From Pictodentalium vernedei (taxonomy: Eukaryota > Mollusca > Scaphopoda > Dentaliida > Dentaliidae), in NCBI GenBank assembly GCA_031216915.1, contig CM062296.1:457946681-458010680 (forward strand): a DNA stretch of 64,000 nt, in the 5' to 3' direction. Below are positions 22,149 to 33,105 of this stretch, in pieces (the stretch's first letter is position 1; every line of letters begins with the position of its first letter). The notes beneath the pieces are model-generated. The model had not been told where the DNA came from and did not search any database. It worked only from the letters and a program-made list of their open reading frames with translations. A program made the position numbers and the translations under genes.

Positions 22149-22404
22149 TTCACCCCGGCTAAATAAAAAACAAAACCAAAATCCCCAAAAGTCAATGTTA
22201 GTCAGAAAATAGTGTACTCCAACTAGATTCTCTCTATACCACGAGAAGAAAACAGTACAGTTACATTTGAGTACAAAGTGTACAAAACAATTCTCCACAC
22301 GTGGGGAGACACAGGTGTAATAACAGAATTAGAAAGTGTTAGTATTAAGAGTTGTAGAATTTTCAACCCAAAGTCAGAGAAGTTCAAACAAATGTCACTA
22401 ATTC

Positions 22405-24912
22405 TCATGAGTCATAATTCAAGCAATCTGGTTCCTTGGTTGGTCGAGATGAACGTCTAACCCAACGAGAATTCTCCTGAGTCTTACTGCTCGAATTATT
22501 ATCAAAACAATCTTTCTCCTCCACAATGCCCACTTCTGAAGGTTCCACAGAGTTGGAAGACAGTCCACTATCACCACTAGGAGCAAGATGGTTGAGAGAT
22601 ACAGTAGATTCCCGTCCATCTGGATATCTTACATGAGCATACGACGATTGGCTTCCAAAAGTTCAACCTCATCTACCAATGGTCAAACTTACTAGCTCTC
22701 ACATGGCGCTTTAGAAGAACAGTTCCAGGTTCCATAAGCCAAGTAGGTATTGATCTTCCAGTAGATGACCGACGTTCGAAGCGTAAAAACCGTTCATGTG
22801 GAGTACAATTAATTGCTGTACAGAGCAGACTTCGAATGGAATGCAATGCATCTGGCAGTACCAGTTCCCACTGACCTTCCTTCAAACCCTTAGTTTCAAG
22901 AGCTAAGGTGACTGCTTTCCATATAATCCCATTATAACGTTCACATTGTCCATTGCCTTGAGGGTTATATGGAGTTGTACGACTGGAAGAGATGTTATGC
23001 TTGGTCAAGAATGATTTCAATTCAGAACTCATGAATGAAGATCCTCTGTCTGAATGTACATTTGCTGGCATTCCAAACATTGCGAACAGTTGGGTGAGGC
23101 AATGAATTACAGTTCCTGATGTCATATCCTGGCAGGCAAAAGCAAATGGAAAACGTGAAAATTCATCTACAATTGTCAGTAGGTATTTGTTGCGAGATGA
23201 AGTCGGTAATGGACCTTTGAAGTCTATATTCAGCCTCTCGAATGGTTGAGTCGCTTTGATTAGAGGAACAGAATCTACTCCGCAATAATTAGGTTTCACT
23301 TTAGCACAAAGATTGCAACATTGTATCATGCTTTTTACTTCCTCTGTAGAATAAGGTAGATTCTTAGACCTCACAAAGTGCATCATGCGCGTTACTCCTG
23401 GATGACATAAAGATTTGTGTAATTCAAACAACATGTCTCCGTTGACAGCTGCACACATGGTTCTAGACAAACAATCTGCAGTTGAGTTATCTTTCCCTGG
23501 ACGGTAACGAATGTCATACTGATAACAACTTAGCTCCAGTCTCCATCTCATAATTTTGTCATTCTTAATTTTACCTCGGTTTTTGTAATCGAACATAAAA
23601 GAAACAGCTTCCTGGTCAGTTACAATCGTAAATGGTTTTCCAGTTAATAAATGTCTCCACTTCCTCACAGACTCAATAACAGCACAAGCTTCTTTTTCGA
23701 CGGGTGAATGTCTCACCTCATGTGCATGGAGTTTCCGAGAAAAGAAAGCAACTGGTCGTCCTCCCTGATTCAAACTTCCAGCAATAGCTAAATCTGAAGC
23801 GTCCGTCTCAACAGTGAATGGCTGACTTTCATCGATAGCCTTTACCTCCTTCTTCAAAGTTTCAAAAGCGTTCATGGCATCAGCACTTAAAGGAAATTCT
23901 TCGGTTGCGGAGAGAGGAATAATTTTGTCTGAGAAATGGGGTATCCATTGGCTGTAGTACGAAAATAGTCCAAGAACCCGCTTCAAAGATTTCAAGTTAT
24001 TTGGCACAGGTAATTCTCGCAATGGTTTTAGACGTTCTGGGTCTGGACTCAACCTCCCTTGACTAATAGAGTATCCCAATAAATTCAGTTGTTTCGCTGA
24101 ATAAACACACTTATCCTCATTAAATGTCAAGTTGTATAATTTAGCAATCTTCATAAATTCTTCCAAATTTCTGTCATGATCCACAGAATTGATGCCACCT
24201 ATGGTGATATTGTCCACGTAAATAAAGACTCCTTTGAGATTATGTCTTCGTACCAGAGTATCCATTACTCTTTGAAAGCAAGACACCCCATTTGTGACGC
24301 CGAAGGGAACTCTGCAAAACTGAAATAACTGTCCATTTGACTCAAATGCAGTATATTTCTTCTCAGATTGTAATAACGGAATTTGATGATAGGCACTTTT
24401 CAGATCCAGTGTACTATATACAGCATAATTGGCAATTTCTGAAACCATCTGGTCTATCTTAGGGAATGGATACGCATCCAACTCTGTAAATCGATTAATG
24501 GTTTGTGAGTAATCGATAACCATTCGCTTTTTATGTCTCTCATTAGTAGTGACGAGAACTTGAGCTCTCCATGGTGATGAGCTTGGCTCGATAATTCCTT
24601 CAGCAAGTAGAAAATGAGTCTCCTTCTCAATAAATGCTTTGTCCTCTTTACTATAGTGACGTGATTTGGTTGATATCGGACGACAATCAGTAGTAAGATT
24701 GGAGAAAAGAGATGGAGGATCAACCGACACACAAGTTAATTTACAAATGTTCTGATCGCTAGTATTCTTTATGTCTATAGGAGGGTCCCTTCCACCAAAA
24801 CTGATTGAAATATGTTCATGTTTGTCCATGAAGTTGTGCCCTAAAATCACATCAGTGCACAACGATCCCAAAACAGATAGCTTGAAGTTTTTATATTCCT
24901 TTCCTCTCCTCC
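22405..24912 (-). pseudogene. Gypsy pol: RT, RNase H, integrase (frameshifted at both ends)
   Basis: A long open frame (24871 to 22673, 732 codons) holds the end of protease (VILGHNFM), RT (TLDLKSAYHQIPL, FCRVPFGVTNG, FIYVDN at the active site), RNase H (VETDASDLAIAG, IVTDQEAVSFMFD), and integrase. Integrase shows an H-H-C-C finger (ELHKSLCHPG ... CCNLC), NIDFKGPLP, NVHSDRGSSF and GQCERYN for the D,D,E triad. The frame is lost near 22678 by an apparent 1-base deletion. The true C-terminus continues in another frame through YPDGRESTVSLNHLAPS to a stop at 22405. The RT catalytic box reads YVDN, not YxDD. DNA-copying and integration functions are inferred from the family. Confidence 0.88.
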
Positions 24913-25974
24913 ATAAGTAAGAGTTACACTACACACGCCAAGAACTGGACTCACAAAAGAACTAGAGGCCATAGATATGTACCCATTAGAGGGCGAGAGA
25001 GTTAAGTGTAAAGCATCAACAACTGTCTTATCAATGAAACTCTCGGAACTTCCAGTATCCACCAATGCTTTAAAGGTTTGGCCTTCCACCAAGACATCTA
25101 CGGTAGCCTTCGAGAGACATTCAGGTGATGCAGCAGAGATAGTTGCAAGAATAGGAGTACATGAAGCAGTTGTACCTCTGGTCGTGGACTGGGTTGACTG
25201 ACAAACTTTTGAAAAATGTCCCTTCTTCTGACAGTTGTTACACGAAACATCCCTAGCTGGACAAAAGCGTCATTGGTGAAAACTGTTTCCGCAAAAGTAG
25301 CACTTCTTTTGTGACAAACGAGCACTGGCGACAGTAGAAGCGTTGTCAGGATTAGAACGTTCTGTCTTCCCCAGATGCTGATTATTATTGTCCGAATTAA
25401 TGTTAGTAGCGGCATTCACTTGCGAAACTGGTTGAATATATCCATAGGCTTCATTACTTTTCTGAGCAGACTCAAGTGCACGTGCTTGGTCAAACATTGT
25501 CTGTAAATCCAACGTTTTGTTTTCCAACAGTCGTTGGCGCACTACATGTAACTGAAGACCGTTGATGAAGGCATCTCTTATACTCTCTTGTCGGTAAACT
25601 TCAGCCGTAACGGCTTTAAAATTATAGTCTTTTGCGAGGTGTCGTAGTTCCTGCAAATACTGATCCAAAGATTCATTTGGTTGCTGTCTTCGAGTAGCTA
25701 ATAAATGCCGAGCCAAGATTTCATTCTTCGGACGAACATATGTTGATTCAAGAATCGTCATTGCTTCATCATATGTAGTAGCGTCAGCAATGAACTCATA
25801 TACAGAAGGAGATACATAATTGATTAAAGTTTTCAATTTATCTGGCGTCACAGAACCTCCAGTAAATGAGTCAATAAAATTTGAGAATGTTCGCTTCCAG
25901 TGCACCCATTCCTTGGCAGCTGTCGCGCTGTTAGGGTCTGAATCAAATTTATCCGGTCTTAGGAATAGATCCAT
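24850..25974 (-). pseudogene. Gypsy gag-protease with in-frame stop and frameshift
   Basis: The start ATG at 25974 opens MDLFLRPDKFDSD. A capsid-like helical region (EWVHWKRTFSNFIDSF, ESTYVRPKNEILARHLL, LQELRHLAKDY) leads to two CCHC-type knuckles. The first (CYFCGNSFHQ) is cut by TGA at 25270; the change looks like CGA to TGA. The second (CNNCQKKGHFSKVC) follows in the same frame, then the aspartic protease motif VDTGSSESFID near 25060. The frame shifts within GGAGGAGAGGAAAGG (about 24895-24912), so the rest of protease is read in the pol frame. The shift lies inside the protease fold, so mutation or an assembly indel is more likely than programmed frameshifting. Confidence 0.85.
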
Positions 25975-25982
25975 ACTTGAAG

Positions 25983-26002
25983 AGAATTTTAGTGTGGTAA
26001 AC
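25983..26002 (-). promoter_or_regulatory. Gypsy primer-binding region, complementary to own LTR
   Basis: Next to the 5' LTR, 25988-26000 (+ strand TTTAGTGTGGTAA) is the exact reverse complement of 26047-26059 inside the LTR. In the RNA these 13 nt could pair. There is no TGG next to the LTR, as a tRNA 3'-CCA primer would need. This fits self-priming as known for Tf1. Inferred, not shown. Confidence 0.6.
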
Positions 26003-26135
26003 TGTGATAGAGCGAGATAAAAAGTTCTGAGTTCATACTATGTTTATTACCACACTAAACTAATGCACAGAAGATGTCATACCTGTAAAAAACAAACAAG
26101 CATTAGTAGTAATAACCAAATTGGATTATACCACA
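26003..26135 (-). repeat. Gypsy 5' LTR (133 bp)
   Basis: Identical to 22016-22148. In element sense it has TATAAT near its start, the self-complementary 13-mer at LTR nt 77-89, and AATAAA overlapping the end of that 13-mer. This is consistent with a short R region starting at the 13-mer. Confidence 0.93.
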
Positions 26136-26140
26136 TAGTG

Positions 26141-26594
26141 AAAAGCAAGGGAATACCTCCCCTAGAGTCAGTAATTCTAGTCTGTACCGGGATGATTTTT
26201 AAAGTGTAAAGATACTTTTTTTACTCATCCATGTAATATTTTTAAGTGTACCTTGGTGTGTAGTATGTGTATATGTCACATATCATGCAGACGTTAATAT
26301 ACAATTATCGGTCACTTTTAATGAATTTAAGAGTCTCTTTTATCTGGACTACTTTATTTATCGGCTTTCCTTTAAAAATAATTACCATAATGGATTATAC
26401 TGGAGGTTAATAGACATCAGTGATGTTATTATGCTCAAGTACAGAATGGTGTTGTGTCTTTCTCGTTTTGATGCAGAATAGAAAGATACATGTAAAGCCT
26501 ATTTCTCCTTTCTCCTTGAGGGGATAATTCTGTATATATATAGTTGAGTTATTGGATTGCTTTATGTCCTAGGCCCTCCAACCTTTTTACTATT
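26141..26594 (+). other. DIRS 3' non-coding region, copy B (after insertion)
   Basis: Continues DIRS B after the target duplication: AAAAGCAAGGGAATACCTC, then sequence matching 39966-40420 of copy F, up to the ICR. No ORF. Confidence 0.7.
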
Positions 26595-26693
26595 CAGCTA
26601 AGTCTGGGTCATTGGTACAGTATAAAAGTGTTAAAAAATTTATAGTAATTTATATATTTTTTATACTTACCAATGACCCAGACGGGGATGGCC
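26595..26693 (+). repeat. DIRS ICR, copy B
   Basis: CAGCTAAGTCTGGGTCATTG... reads as the reverse complement of B's own left end (AGACTTAGCTG variant), fused to the reverse complement of the right end. The match of the ICR variant to the end variant shows that they copy each other. Confidence 0.85.
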
Positions 26694-26759
26694 CTCCCAT
26701 GAGTTGGGAACTCATACCTCCCCGCTGAGTACATAACGCTTTTCCAGGCACTGCTTGTA

Positions 26760-26984
26760 AGAATGACTTTTGGCGCCAATTTCGAGACCTCCTTGACACT
26801 GCGCATGCGCAGTGGAGGAGAGGTATGGAGGACCATATAGGACATGTAATTTTTGGTTTTAGATGCAAATTTTGGGGATTGGGGGGTAAAATTTGTGTTT
26901 GGCCCTAGAATTTAAGAGTTAGCACCAGCTAAGTCTGGGTCATTGTTAAGTAAAAAATATATAAATTACTATAAATTTTTTAAC
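26760..26984 (+). repeat. DIRS copy B right inverted terminal repeat
   Basis: Inverse of 15879-16080 with an outer extension to TTTTTTAAC. Palindrome ACTGCGCATGCGCAGT at 26798-26813. Confidence 0.87.
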
Positions 26985-27066
26985 TTTTTTTTGGATTAAA
27001 TAATTGAGTATTCTGTGTGTTCTGTACTGGCCTTGTATATACTTGGTTAACTAGCATTCCCTTTTG

Positions 27067-27200
27067 GGGTCTGTCAGTGGCCGAGTGGTGTGCATGGTTC
27101 AGTGTGGTTTTGCTAGGCGGTTGGTGCCGGAGGAAACTCTCTCGGCGTGGGTTCGAACCCCCACCATGCTAATGTAAAAACATTTAGTTTTTCAGAAAAT
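27067..27200 (+). repeat. tRNA-derived SINE head (tRNA-Leu-like)
   Basis: Contains an A-box-like TGGCCGAGTGG and, about 70 bases on, a B-box GGGTTCGAACC preceded by CGGCGT, in tRNA-Leu style. The acceptor and anticodon stems do not pair as in a working tRNA and an unrelated tail follows. A SINE is more likely than a gene. Confidence 0.55.
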
Positions 27201-27570
27201 ATTGTAAGTAAGGTGTGCTAAGCATGTTCGGTAACAGGCAGTGAAGACTCTACTGGAAACCTGTGATGAGACTCAAATATTTTTATGATGTTATGATGTC
27301 TGCTATTGATATATAAGAATCTTAAATAACTGGTAAAGCTCTGAGTTATTTTAGGTTTTGATAAATTGTTTTGTTACTATTATTAGAGAAAACCTATTGG
27401 CACTTTTTGAAAAAAACCTGTTTTGCAAGCATTGTATGAATACAACTTGATATAAATACATCCCAAAATTATAAATCCTTTATAGTGGTAGTATCACACT
27501 TCAGTAAAACTTGATTGAGGCTTTTATCACTTAGTCAAACTAACAATTACAGCAATGAGATTTTTTTCTC
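27201..27570. other. Intron, SINE tail or unique sequence
   Basis: AT-rich; no recognisable element beyond the SINE tail. Confidence 0.35.
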
Positions 27571-29230
27571 TGCCGTACAAGTGTCAGGCAGGCTTTTCTG
27601 GTAATGGTTTCTACTGTAGCCCATGCGTCGTTCATTTGTCATCAACATTTTGTTTGTCCGGGCCATAACTTCTTAACTACTGAATATTTTTTGACAAAAC
27701 TTTACAACAATATGTATTATCAAAAGACAGTGTGTTGCAAATTATAATATGGTATGTGCCCCTCAATGTCATGGTCACAGGCCCAATGTTAAGGTGACAG
27801 TTAGAAAAACTGACATTTCCCTGTCACTTTTGTCCGGTCCATATTACTTGGTATGATTGGTAGATCTTATTCATACTTGGTACAATTATTGCTCATGACT
27901 TAAAGGTGTGTCGTGACTTTTATCCAAGGTCATATCATCAAGGTTAAGGTCACAGACAGCAGAACTTTGATATTGTTATACAGCCCTTGTTCAGTACATA
28001 TAACTCAGTATAATTGACAGATCTTATTCATATTTGGTAAAATTACTGCTCGTGACTCAAAGGTGTGTCGCGACTTTAATCCAATGTCATATTGTCAAAG
28101 TCACAGACAGTAAAATTTTTATATTTTTATACAGCCCTTGTTTGGTCCATATAACTTGGTGTGGTATACAGCTTTTATTCATACTTGGTAAAATTATTGC
28201 TCGGAACTCAAAGGTATGTCACGACTTTGATCCAAGGTCATATCGTCAAGGTCACAAACAGCAAAACTTTGATATTGTTATACATCCCTTGTCCGGTCCA
28301 TATAACTTGGTATGAATGACAGACAGTTCTTAATCATACTTGGTACAATTATTGCTCATGACTCAAAGGTGTCTCATGACTTTAATCCAAAGCAGTATCA
28401 TCAAGGTCAAGGTCACTGACAGCAAAACTTTGATATTGTTATACAGCTCTTGTCCAGTCCGTATAACTTGGTATGATTGACAGATCTTATTCATACTTGG
28501 TACAATTATTGCTCATAACTCAAAGGTGTGTCATGACTTTGATCCAAGGTCATATCAGTCAAGTTCACAGACAGAAAAAACTTTGATATTGTTATACTAC
28601 AGCCCTTGTCTGATCTGTATAATTTAATTTATGTGACAGATCCTGCTCATCCTTCACATAATTATTACTCATAACCTAATGTTGTGTCATGACCTTGACC
28701 AAATGTCATACCATCAAGGTCAAGGCCACAAGCAGTAACACTTGGATTCTTGTTAGCTCCGCCTGACAAAGTCAGCAGAGCTTTTCTGATATCGAGTTGT
28801 CTGTCGTCCGTCTGTCATCCGGCATCAACATTTTGTTTGTCTGAGCCATAATTTCTTCACCACTGGATATTTTTTAACAAAACTTTATAACAGTATGTAT
28901 TGTCAATAGGCAGTGTGCCATCAATCACAATAAGGTCTGTATCCATCAAGGTCAAGGTCACTGGCAACATGGTAAAGGTAACACTCAGGAAAACATCATC
29001 ATTTTGTTTGTCCGAGCCATAATTTCTTTACCACTGGATATGTTTTAACAAAAGTTTATAACAGTATGTATTGTCACTAGACAGTGTGCCATCAATCACA
29101 ATAAGGTCTGTATCCATCAATGTTAAGGTCACAGACTACCTGGTCAAAGTAACACCAATGTATTTGCCAAATTTTATTATGTTTTCAATTTTTGTCTAAT
29201 AAACAAAGCTAATGAGCCTTCATTGAACAA
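27571..29230. repeat. Tandem array, ~155-bp unit, plus related repeats
   Basis: From about 27790 to 28740, about six units share AAAACTTTGATATTGTTATAC, CAGCCCTTGT, GACAGATCTTATTCATACTTGG and ACTCAAAGGTGTGTC. Flanking blocks at 27580-27780 and 28750-29160 share CATCAACATTTTGTTTGTC and an ATATTTTTTAACAAAACTTTATAACAG-like block, split by changes, in at least three copies. ORFs here (such as 28034-28315) follow the repeat. Confidence 0.75.
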
Positions 29231-29887
29231 GCTCAACAAACTTGCTCCAATGAGGGGCCATAAGCTATGTTTTTGAGACAAAAAATGATGAGGTTGTCTG
29301 CTATCCGTGTTGGATGAAGGGTTATCAGAATCAAAGATTGGGGGATCAAATGTTACCCTGCATATGGCTGCCCCTGAAAGTAGTTGCCCTGGGCAGAGCT
29401 ATCTTGGCTGAGAGGCCTCTTGTCTTGTATTTAGCTTTACCTAAAAGCAGTGATCCTGGGCGGAGCTGTCTAGGCAGAGAGGTTTCTTGTCTGTTATTGA
29501 TTTCTGTTTATTTCTTAACAAATTACAATTATGTTTCTTTAAATTCACATGAAAATGGTCTTTTGGACCATTTTACCCCCTTTTCCTAATGAATCGGCCA
29601 TATTCACCGACATAATTTTCAAATTCAGCAGTTGAAATTTTTTTTTTTTTTAATTTTAACAAAACATATCATATGACCCCCTCATTGGAATGAGCTCTTC
29701 GAGTTTTGTTGAAATGTTTTGAAAAATTTGGGAAAAATACTTTTTAAATAATAAATTTTGATATTGTCTGTGTCGAGTAAAGGGTTAATGTGCATTTAAA
29801 GAGATAGAATATCTACCATAGTCATCAGGTTATAATTTCATCCCTGCAAATAAGTAGGAATATTCCCTTTTATGTTTTTCTTTTCAG
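29231..29887. other. Intron with short repeats, up to splice acceptor
   Basis: A ~70-bp block ending (G)CCTGGGC(A/G)GAGCT.. is repeated at about 29380 and 29450. A dispersed repeat (GAATCGGCCATATTCACC ... CATATCATATGACCCCCTCA) at 29580-29720 recurs in decayed form at 30930-31130 and 42240-42400. The acceptor is TTTTCTTTTCAG at 29887. Confidence 0.5.
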
Positions 29888-30312
29888 GATTCAGATGGAT
29901 TTGTCATCGCGTTTTGTTGACACAGTGATACCTGATATGAATCTTGACCATTTTTCAAAGCATTTTACAGACAAAGTAATTCCATCCAGGGATAAGGGAC
30001 AGCTTTCATCTCTTCGTCATTTTGAAATAGAGAGTGATACTATACCAGATGACAAGGCAGTAGAATCTATGAGTACTACATCTATTGACTCTGGAATTGA
30101 AGGTGTTTCTTTAAAATCAGAAAATGACTTGGCTCTTGGATCTGAGTTTTCATGGTCACCAGAAATTTTGGATAATCGTTCCGGTGTTCTACATGTGTGG
30201 TTTTTAGTGTTGGATGGTTTAGCCACTGCAATTTCCTCATGTCCTAAAAGTTTTCAGCCTCAGACACTGGAAATGCTGTTTGAACTTTTACATTCAGCAG
30301 CTAAAGTTCCTG
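29888..30312 (+). CDS. ARFGEF3: ARFGEF3-like exon, third visible
   Basis: This 425-bp exon enters in phase 2 and leaves in phase 1 at donor CCTG|GTGAGT. It starts with RFVDTVIPDMNLDHFSKHFT and has a low-complexity serine/acid-rich middle (ESMSTTSIDSGIEG). Then comes the conserved stretch GVLHVWFLVLDGLATAISSC followed by MLFELLHSAAKVPG, which resembles the most conserved block of the ARFGEF3 C-terminal half (helical-repeat region). The SDSGIEG-type linker is probably disordered. Joining to the next exon gives ...KVPG|PEYAMYCVNHLLLP, a continuous family motif, so no exon is missing between them. Confidence 0.88.
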
Positions 30313-31624
30313 GTGAGTTTATCTTTAATGCAATTTTTCAAAAGCTGTTTGAGAAATGTGATGCAGGCATTTTGGAGTACATTTTTATGAGCTATGCACA
30401 CATTTAATCAAGAGTTTCCACGACAGCTTGTAAGTGGCTCACATGGAATTACTCCGTAAGTTTTATGACTCTCCAATGTGAAGTAATTCTTTCCTCGCAA
30501 GGTCTTTCTTTTAACCTTTTTCTGTATAAATTTCTGTTGAATTCAATTCAAAAAAGAATCACTGAATATGGTATTGCAAAATAATAAAAATTACTGATTA
30601 TTTATTTCTTTCAATTTTCCCAATCGGTATGTGATTTCTTTTTAAAATATTCATTGCTTAAACAACTAAACTTCGTTCAGATCTAACCTTTGATTTATTT
30701 ATTTGTGCTAGGTCACTGCTCTGTTAACCACTTTTTGGTGTGTCAAAATTATTTTACACACCATTGTTTTTGATTGGCTGCACCACTCCAGAGGCTGTCT
30801 GTTGATTTTGAGGAGAGCTGATGCTCTTATGCACTATTGCACCTGTACTTCTTACTTTTTGTAAGTAGACAACAACGTGCCTCGGTCCCACCTACCAGGC
30901 CCTTAACCCTTAGTAACAAATTGGCTGCATCCGCCCACATAATATCCGAATTGTGCATTAGAAATTTTTTTTTTAAATTTTAGCAAAATCATATCACAGG
31001 ACCTCTCAATGGGACAAGCTTCTTCCAATGAAGGGTCATATAATATTGTTTTGTTGAAAGTTTTTTTAAGAATGGGGTGAAAAAAAATTTAAATAAAAAT
31101 TATGATATGTGTCTTCTGTAAAGGGTTAAAATCTGTTCATGGGAAATAGGCCAAATAATACAATGCATGCACAAAATGTGAACAATACATCATGAATTAT
31201 GCCAGCACACAAAAAACAGCATGCTTCACTTCATATGTTAATGAGCAGTTTACAGCACTCCTCCCATTTACAAAATCGCAAGACTGCAGAGGAGCTGAGA
31301 AGTGTTGTGAACAATTAAATAGGCATAGCAACTGCCAGTAGATTAGCAGTATTCTCCTGTCTATGGTCTTAACCAGGCTTTTAGATTGTTCTAATTTGGG
31401 GTCATTGTAGACTTGCAGTTACGTTGCAATGTTGGAACTCCAGGAAGTGAAGCATTCTCTAAAATGTGCAACATGGGTATAAATGATTGACTAAACTTGA
31501 CTTTATCTCCATATTGCGGTCATGATAGCCATTGTGAAGAAATATTTGATCTTAATAAACACCAGAAAATAAATAAATAAAGTTACGTTATAAGTACTTG
31601 GGAAGGTTTGAAGCAAGTCTTGGT
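30313..31624. other. Intron, no gene; one decayed dispersed repeat
   Basis: Non-coding AT-rich sequence. About 30930-31130 is a decayed copy of the repeat at 29580-29720. No ORF or RNA gene is supported. Confidence 0.45.
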
Positions 31625-33105
31625 TAGGGGTGCCACGATTATTGATTTCAATAATCGATAATCATTTGGTAATAATCAACAGTTATCGATTAATCATACT
31701 TTTTCTTGTTGGTCTAAACATTTCTTTATAACTGCTCAGTATATAGACTCCTAGTTTGGTACTGTGGTACTGACCAGAATCTTTCATGATTGCTACCATC
31801 CTGTGTATAAGATGCACCTTTATGCTTCCGACATGGAGTTCAAAATGTTGGTGTTGATAAGAAGAGTATATTTATTTATTTATTTATTTATTGGTGTTTT
31901 TAAGGTCACATATTTCTGCACAATGCCTAATCATGACCATGACAGTTTTATGGATGGAGGAAGCCGGAGTACCTGGAGAGAACCACTGAGCAATGGCGAG
32001 CAACTGTCAGCTCCCCAACATACCAACTCCACACAAGCAGGGTTAGCATTGGTTGAAGACAGATGCACCATCGACTTAGTACACAACGTCACCGTGCCCC
32101 CACGTGGGCAATGGGGGTGAAGTGTCTTGCCCAAGGACACAACGCGGTTGCTGCAGGTGGGATTCGAACCGAGGCCCTCTCAGCTGGCAGCCTGTACCTC
32201 TACCAACTGAGCCAACCCCCTTCCCCTCCAATAAGAAGAGTAAGAGTTTGGAAGAATGAGGGTTGCGGTTATTAGTGTTTGAATAATTTGATAATTTATT
32301 TTCTTATTTTTTTCAAATGAACTGTTGAGACTTACATATTTAGAATCAATAAATCACTAAAATGACATTTGTGGAATTAATTGAGTTTTATTGTTTGGGT
32401 AACATCCAAAATAAACAACAAAGTGAAAGAACAGTACGGTCAGTCAGCCATTATCCTTTTTCAAGTGTAATGTAAAAAATATCCATATCCCTGCTCCATG
32501 CCTTTTCATCGTGAATATTAATTATCCAAACAAACTCTCTAGCAACTCCAGCCAAGCATGCTTATGAATATTAATACCTGTAATGTTGGTTGATGAAAAC
32601 TGAAGCATTTTGCAAAACAATGCTGTTATTATTTTTTTCATCAGCTTTTGACACTACTTGAGTTTTCTTGCATCACTTCACTGGAAATCAGCTTGAAACA
32701 ACCTCTGTCAAATTTTCCCAAATGATAAAATGGGTAATGAATGTGGAAAGTTGGACATGAGGCACTATGAAACACACGGCTGATGATTTGCGACAATGAC
32801 CAATTAAGTATTCCTTCAGTAGCACGTTGATGTACGATCAAAGATTCTAACTTAAAAACGTGTTGACCTTTTGTCTTTGCTGTGTGTATTTGACTATTTG
32901 TTAATAAATACATAACCCTAAAGTTGTTATTTGACACATGGAATTAAAAACGCGGTACAGAATTGCAAATAGTGGGACAAAAATCACAATGCTGCATTGA
33001 TCCACGTGAAAATGAAAAATACCGATTAGTTAATAACCAAATTGGTAATTGATTATGCATTCAACCATTGGTTAACCGCTTAGTCATTTATTTGTTGCAC
33101 CCCTA
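31625..33105. mobile_element. Non-autonomous hAT-like DNA transposon
   Basis: The left end TAGGGGTGCCACGATTATTG and the right end (read inward) TAGGGGTGCAACAAATAAAT are hAT-style terminal inverted repeats. Next to them lie AATCGATTA-type subterminal motifs on both sides. Flanks AGTCTTGG and GTCTTGAC suggest an 8-bp duplication that has decayed. About 1.48 kb with no transposase frame. A SINE lies inside. Confidence 0.55.
31900..32225 (-). repeat. tRNA-derived SINE, minus strand
   Basis: Read on the minus strand from 32225: TGGCTCAGTTGGTAGAG (A-box) and GGTTCGAATCCC (B-box, about 32159-32170). A body reaches to about 31900 with a conserved GGTACTCCGGCTTCCTCCAT core, and a (TTTA)n microsatellite lies at the distal end (31873-31892). 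This is standard SINE structure. Confidence 0.7.

Larger units (their letters stand above)
22016..26135 (-). mobile_element. Ty3/gypsy-type LTR retrotransposon inserted in DIRS B
   Basis: A 4,120-bp element coded on the minus strand. It is flanked by the 5-bp duplication TAGTG (22011-22015 and 26136-26140). The empty site is seen in the related copy F (CTTTATAGTGAAAAGC near 39959-39974). The two 133-bp LTRs begin TG and end CA and show no differences by eye. Gene order gag-PR-RT-RNase H-IN is the Ty3/gypsy order. No env-like ORF is seen. Despite the young LTRs, coding is interrupted in three places. The LTRs and total size are short for the group. Confidence 0.93.
15879..26984 (+). mobile_element. 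DIRS-type retrotransposon copy B, interrupted by a gypsy element
   Basis: Same family as A. Without the gypsy insertion (22016-26135 plus one TAGTG) it measures about 6.98 kb. It retains RT and RNase H but has lost the MT C-terminal part and the YR N-terminal and central part. The sequence jumps from CTTCCTCCACA (about 21587) to the equivalent of 39533 in copy F. Its gag carries its own duplications (about 17190-17930 versus 17945 on, and a 126-bp one near 17715/17841) with breakpoints different from A, C and D. Confidence 0.87.

Noticed and set aside
24895-24912. Programmed frameshift between gag-PR and pol
   Set aside because: The shift lies inside the protease fold, after the DTG motif and before the LGHNF motif, where programmed shifts are not expected. 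No clear slippery heptamer plus structure.
27078-27170. Possible tRNA-Leu gene
   Set aside because: A- and B-boxes are present but spacing and stem pairing do not give a normal cloverleaf, and a non-tRNA tail follows. Treated as a SINE head.
32641-32937. 98-codon minus-strand ORF inside the hAT-like element
   Set aside because: No transposase motif recognised; probably chance or very decayed sequence.
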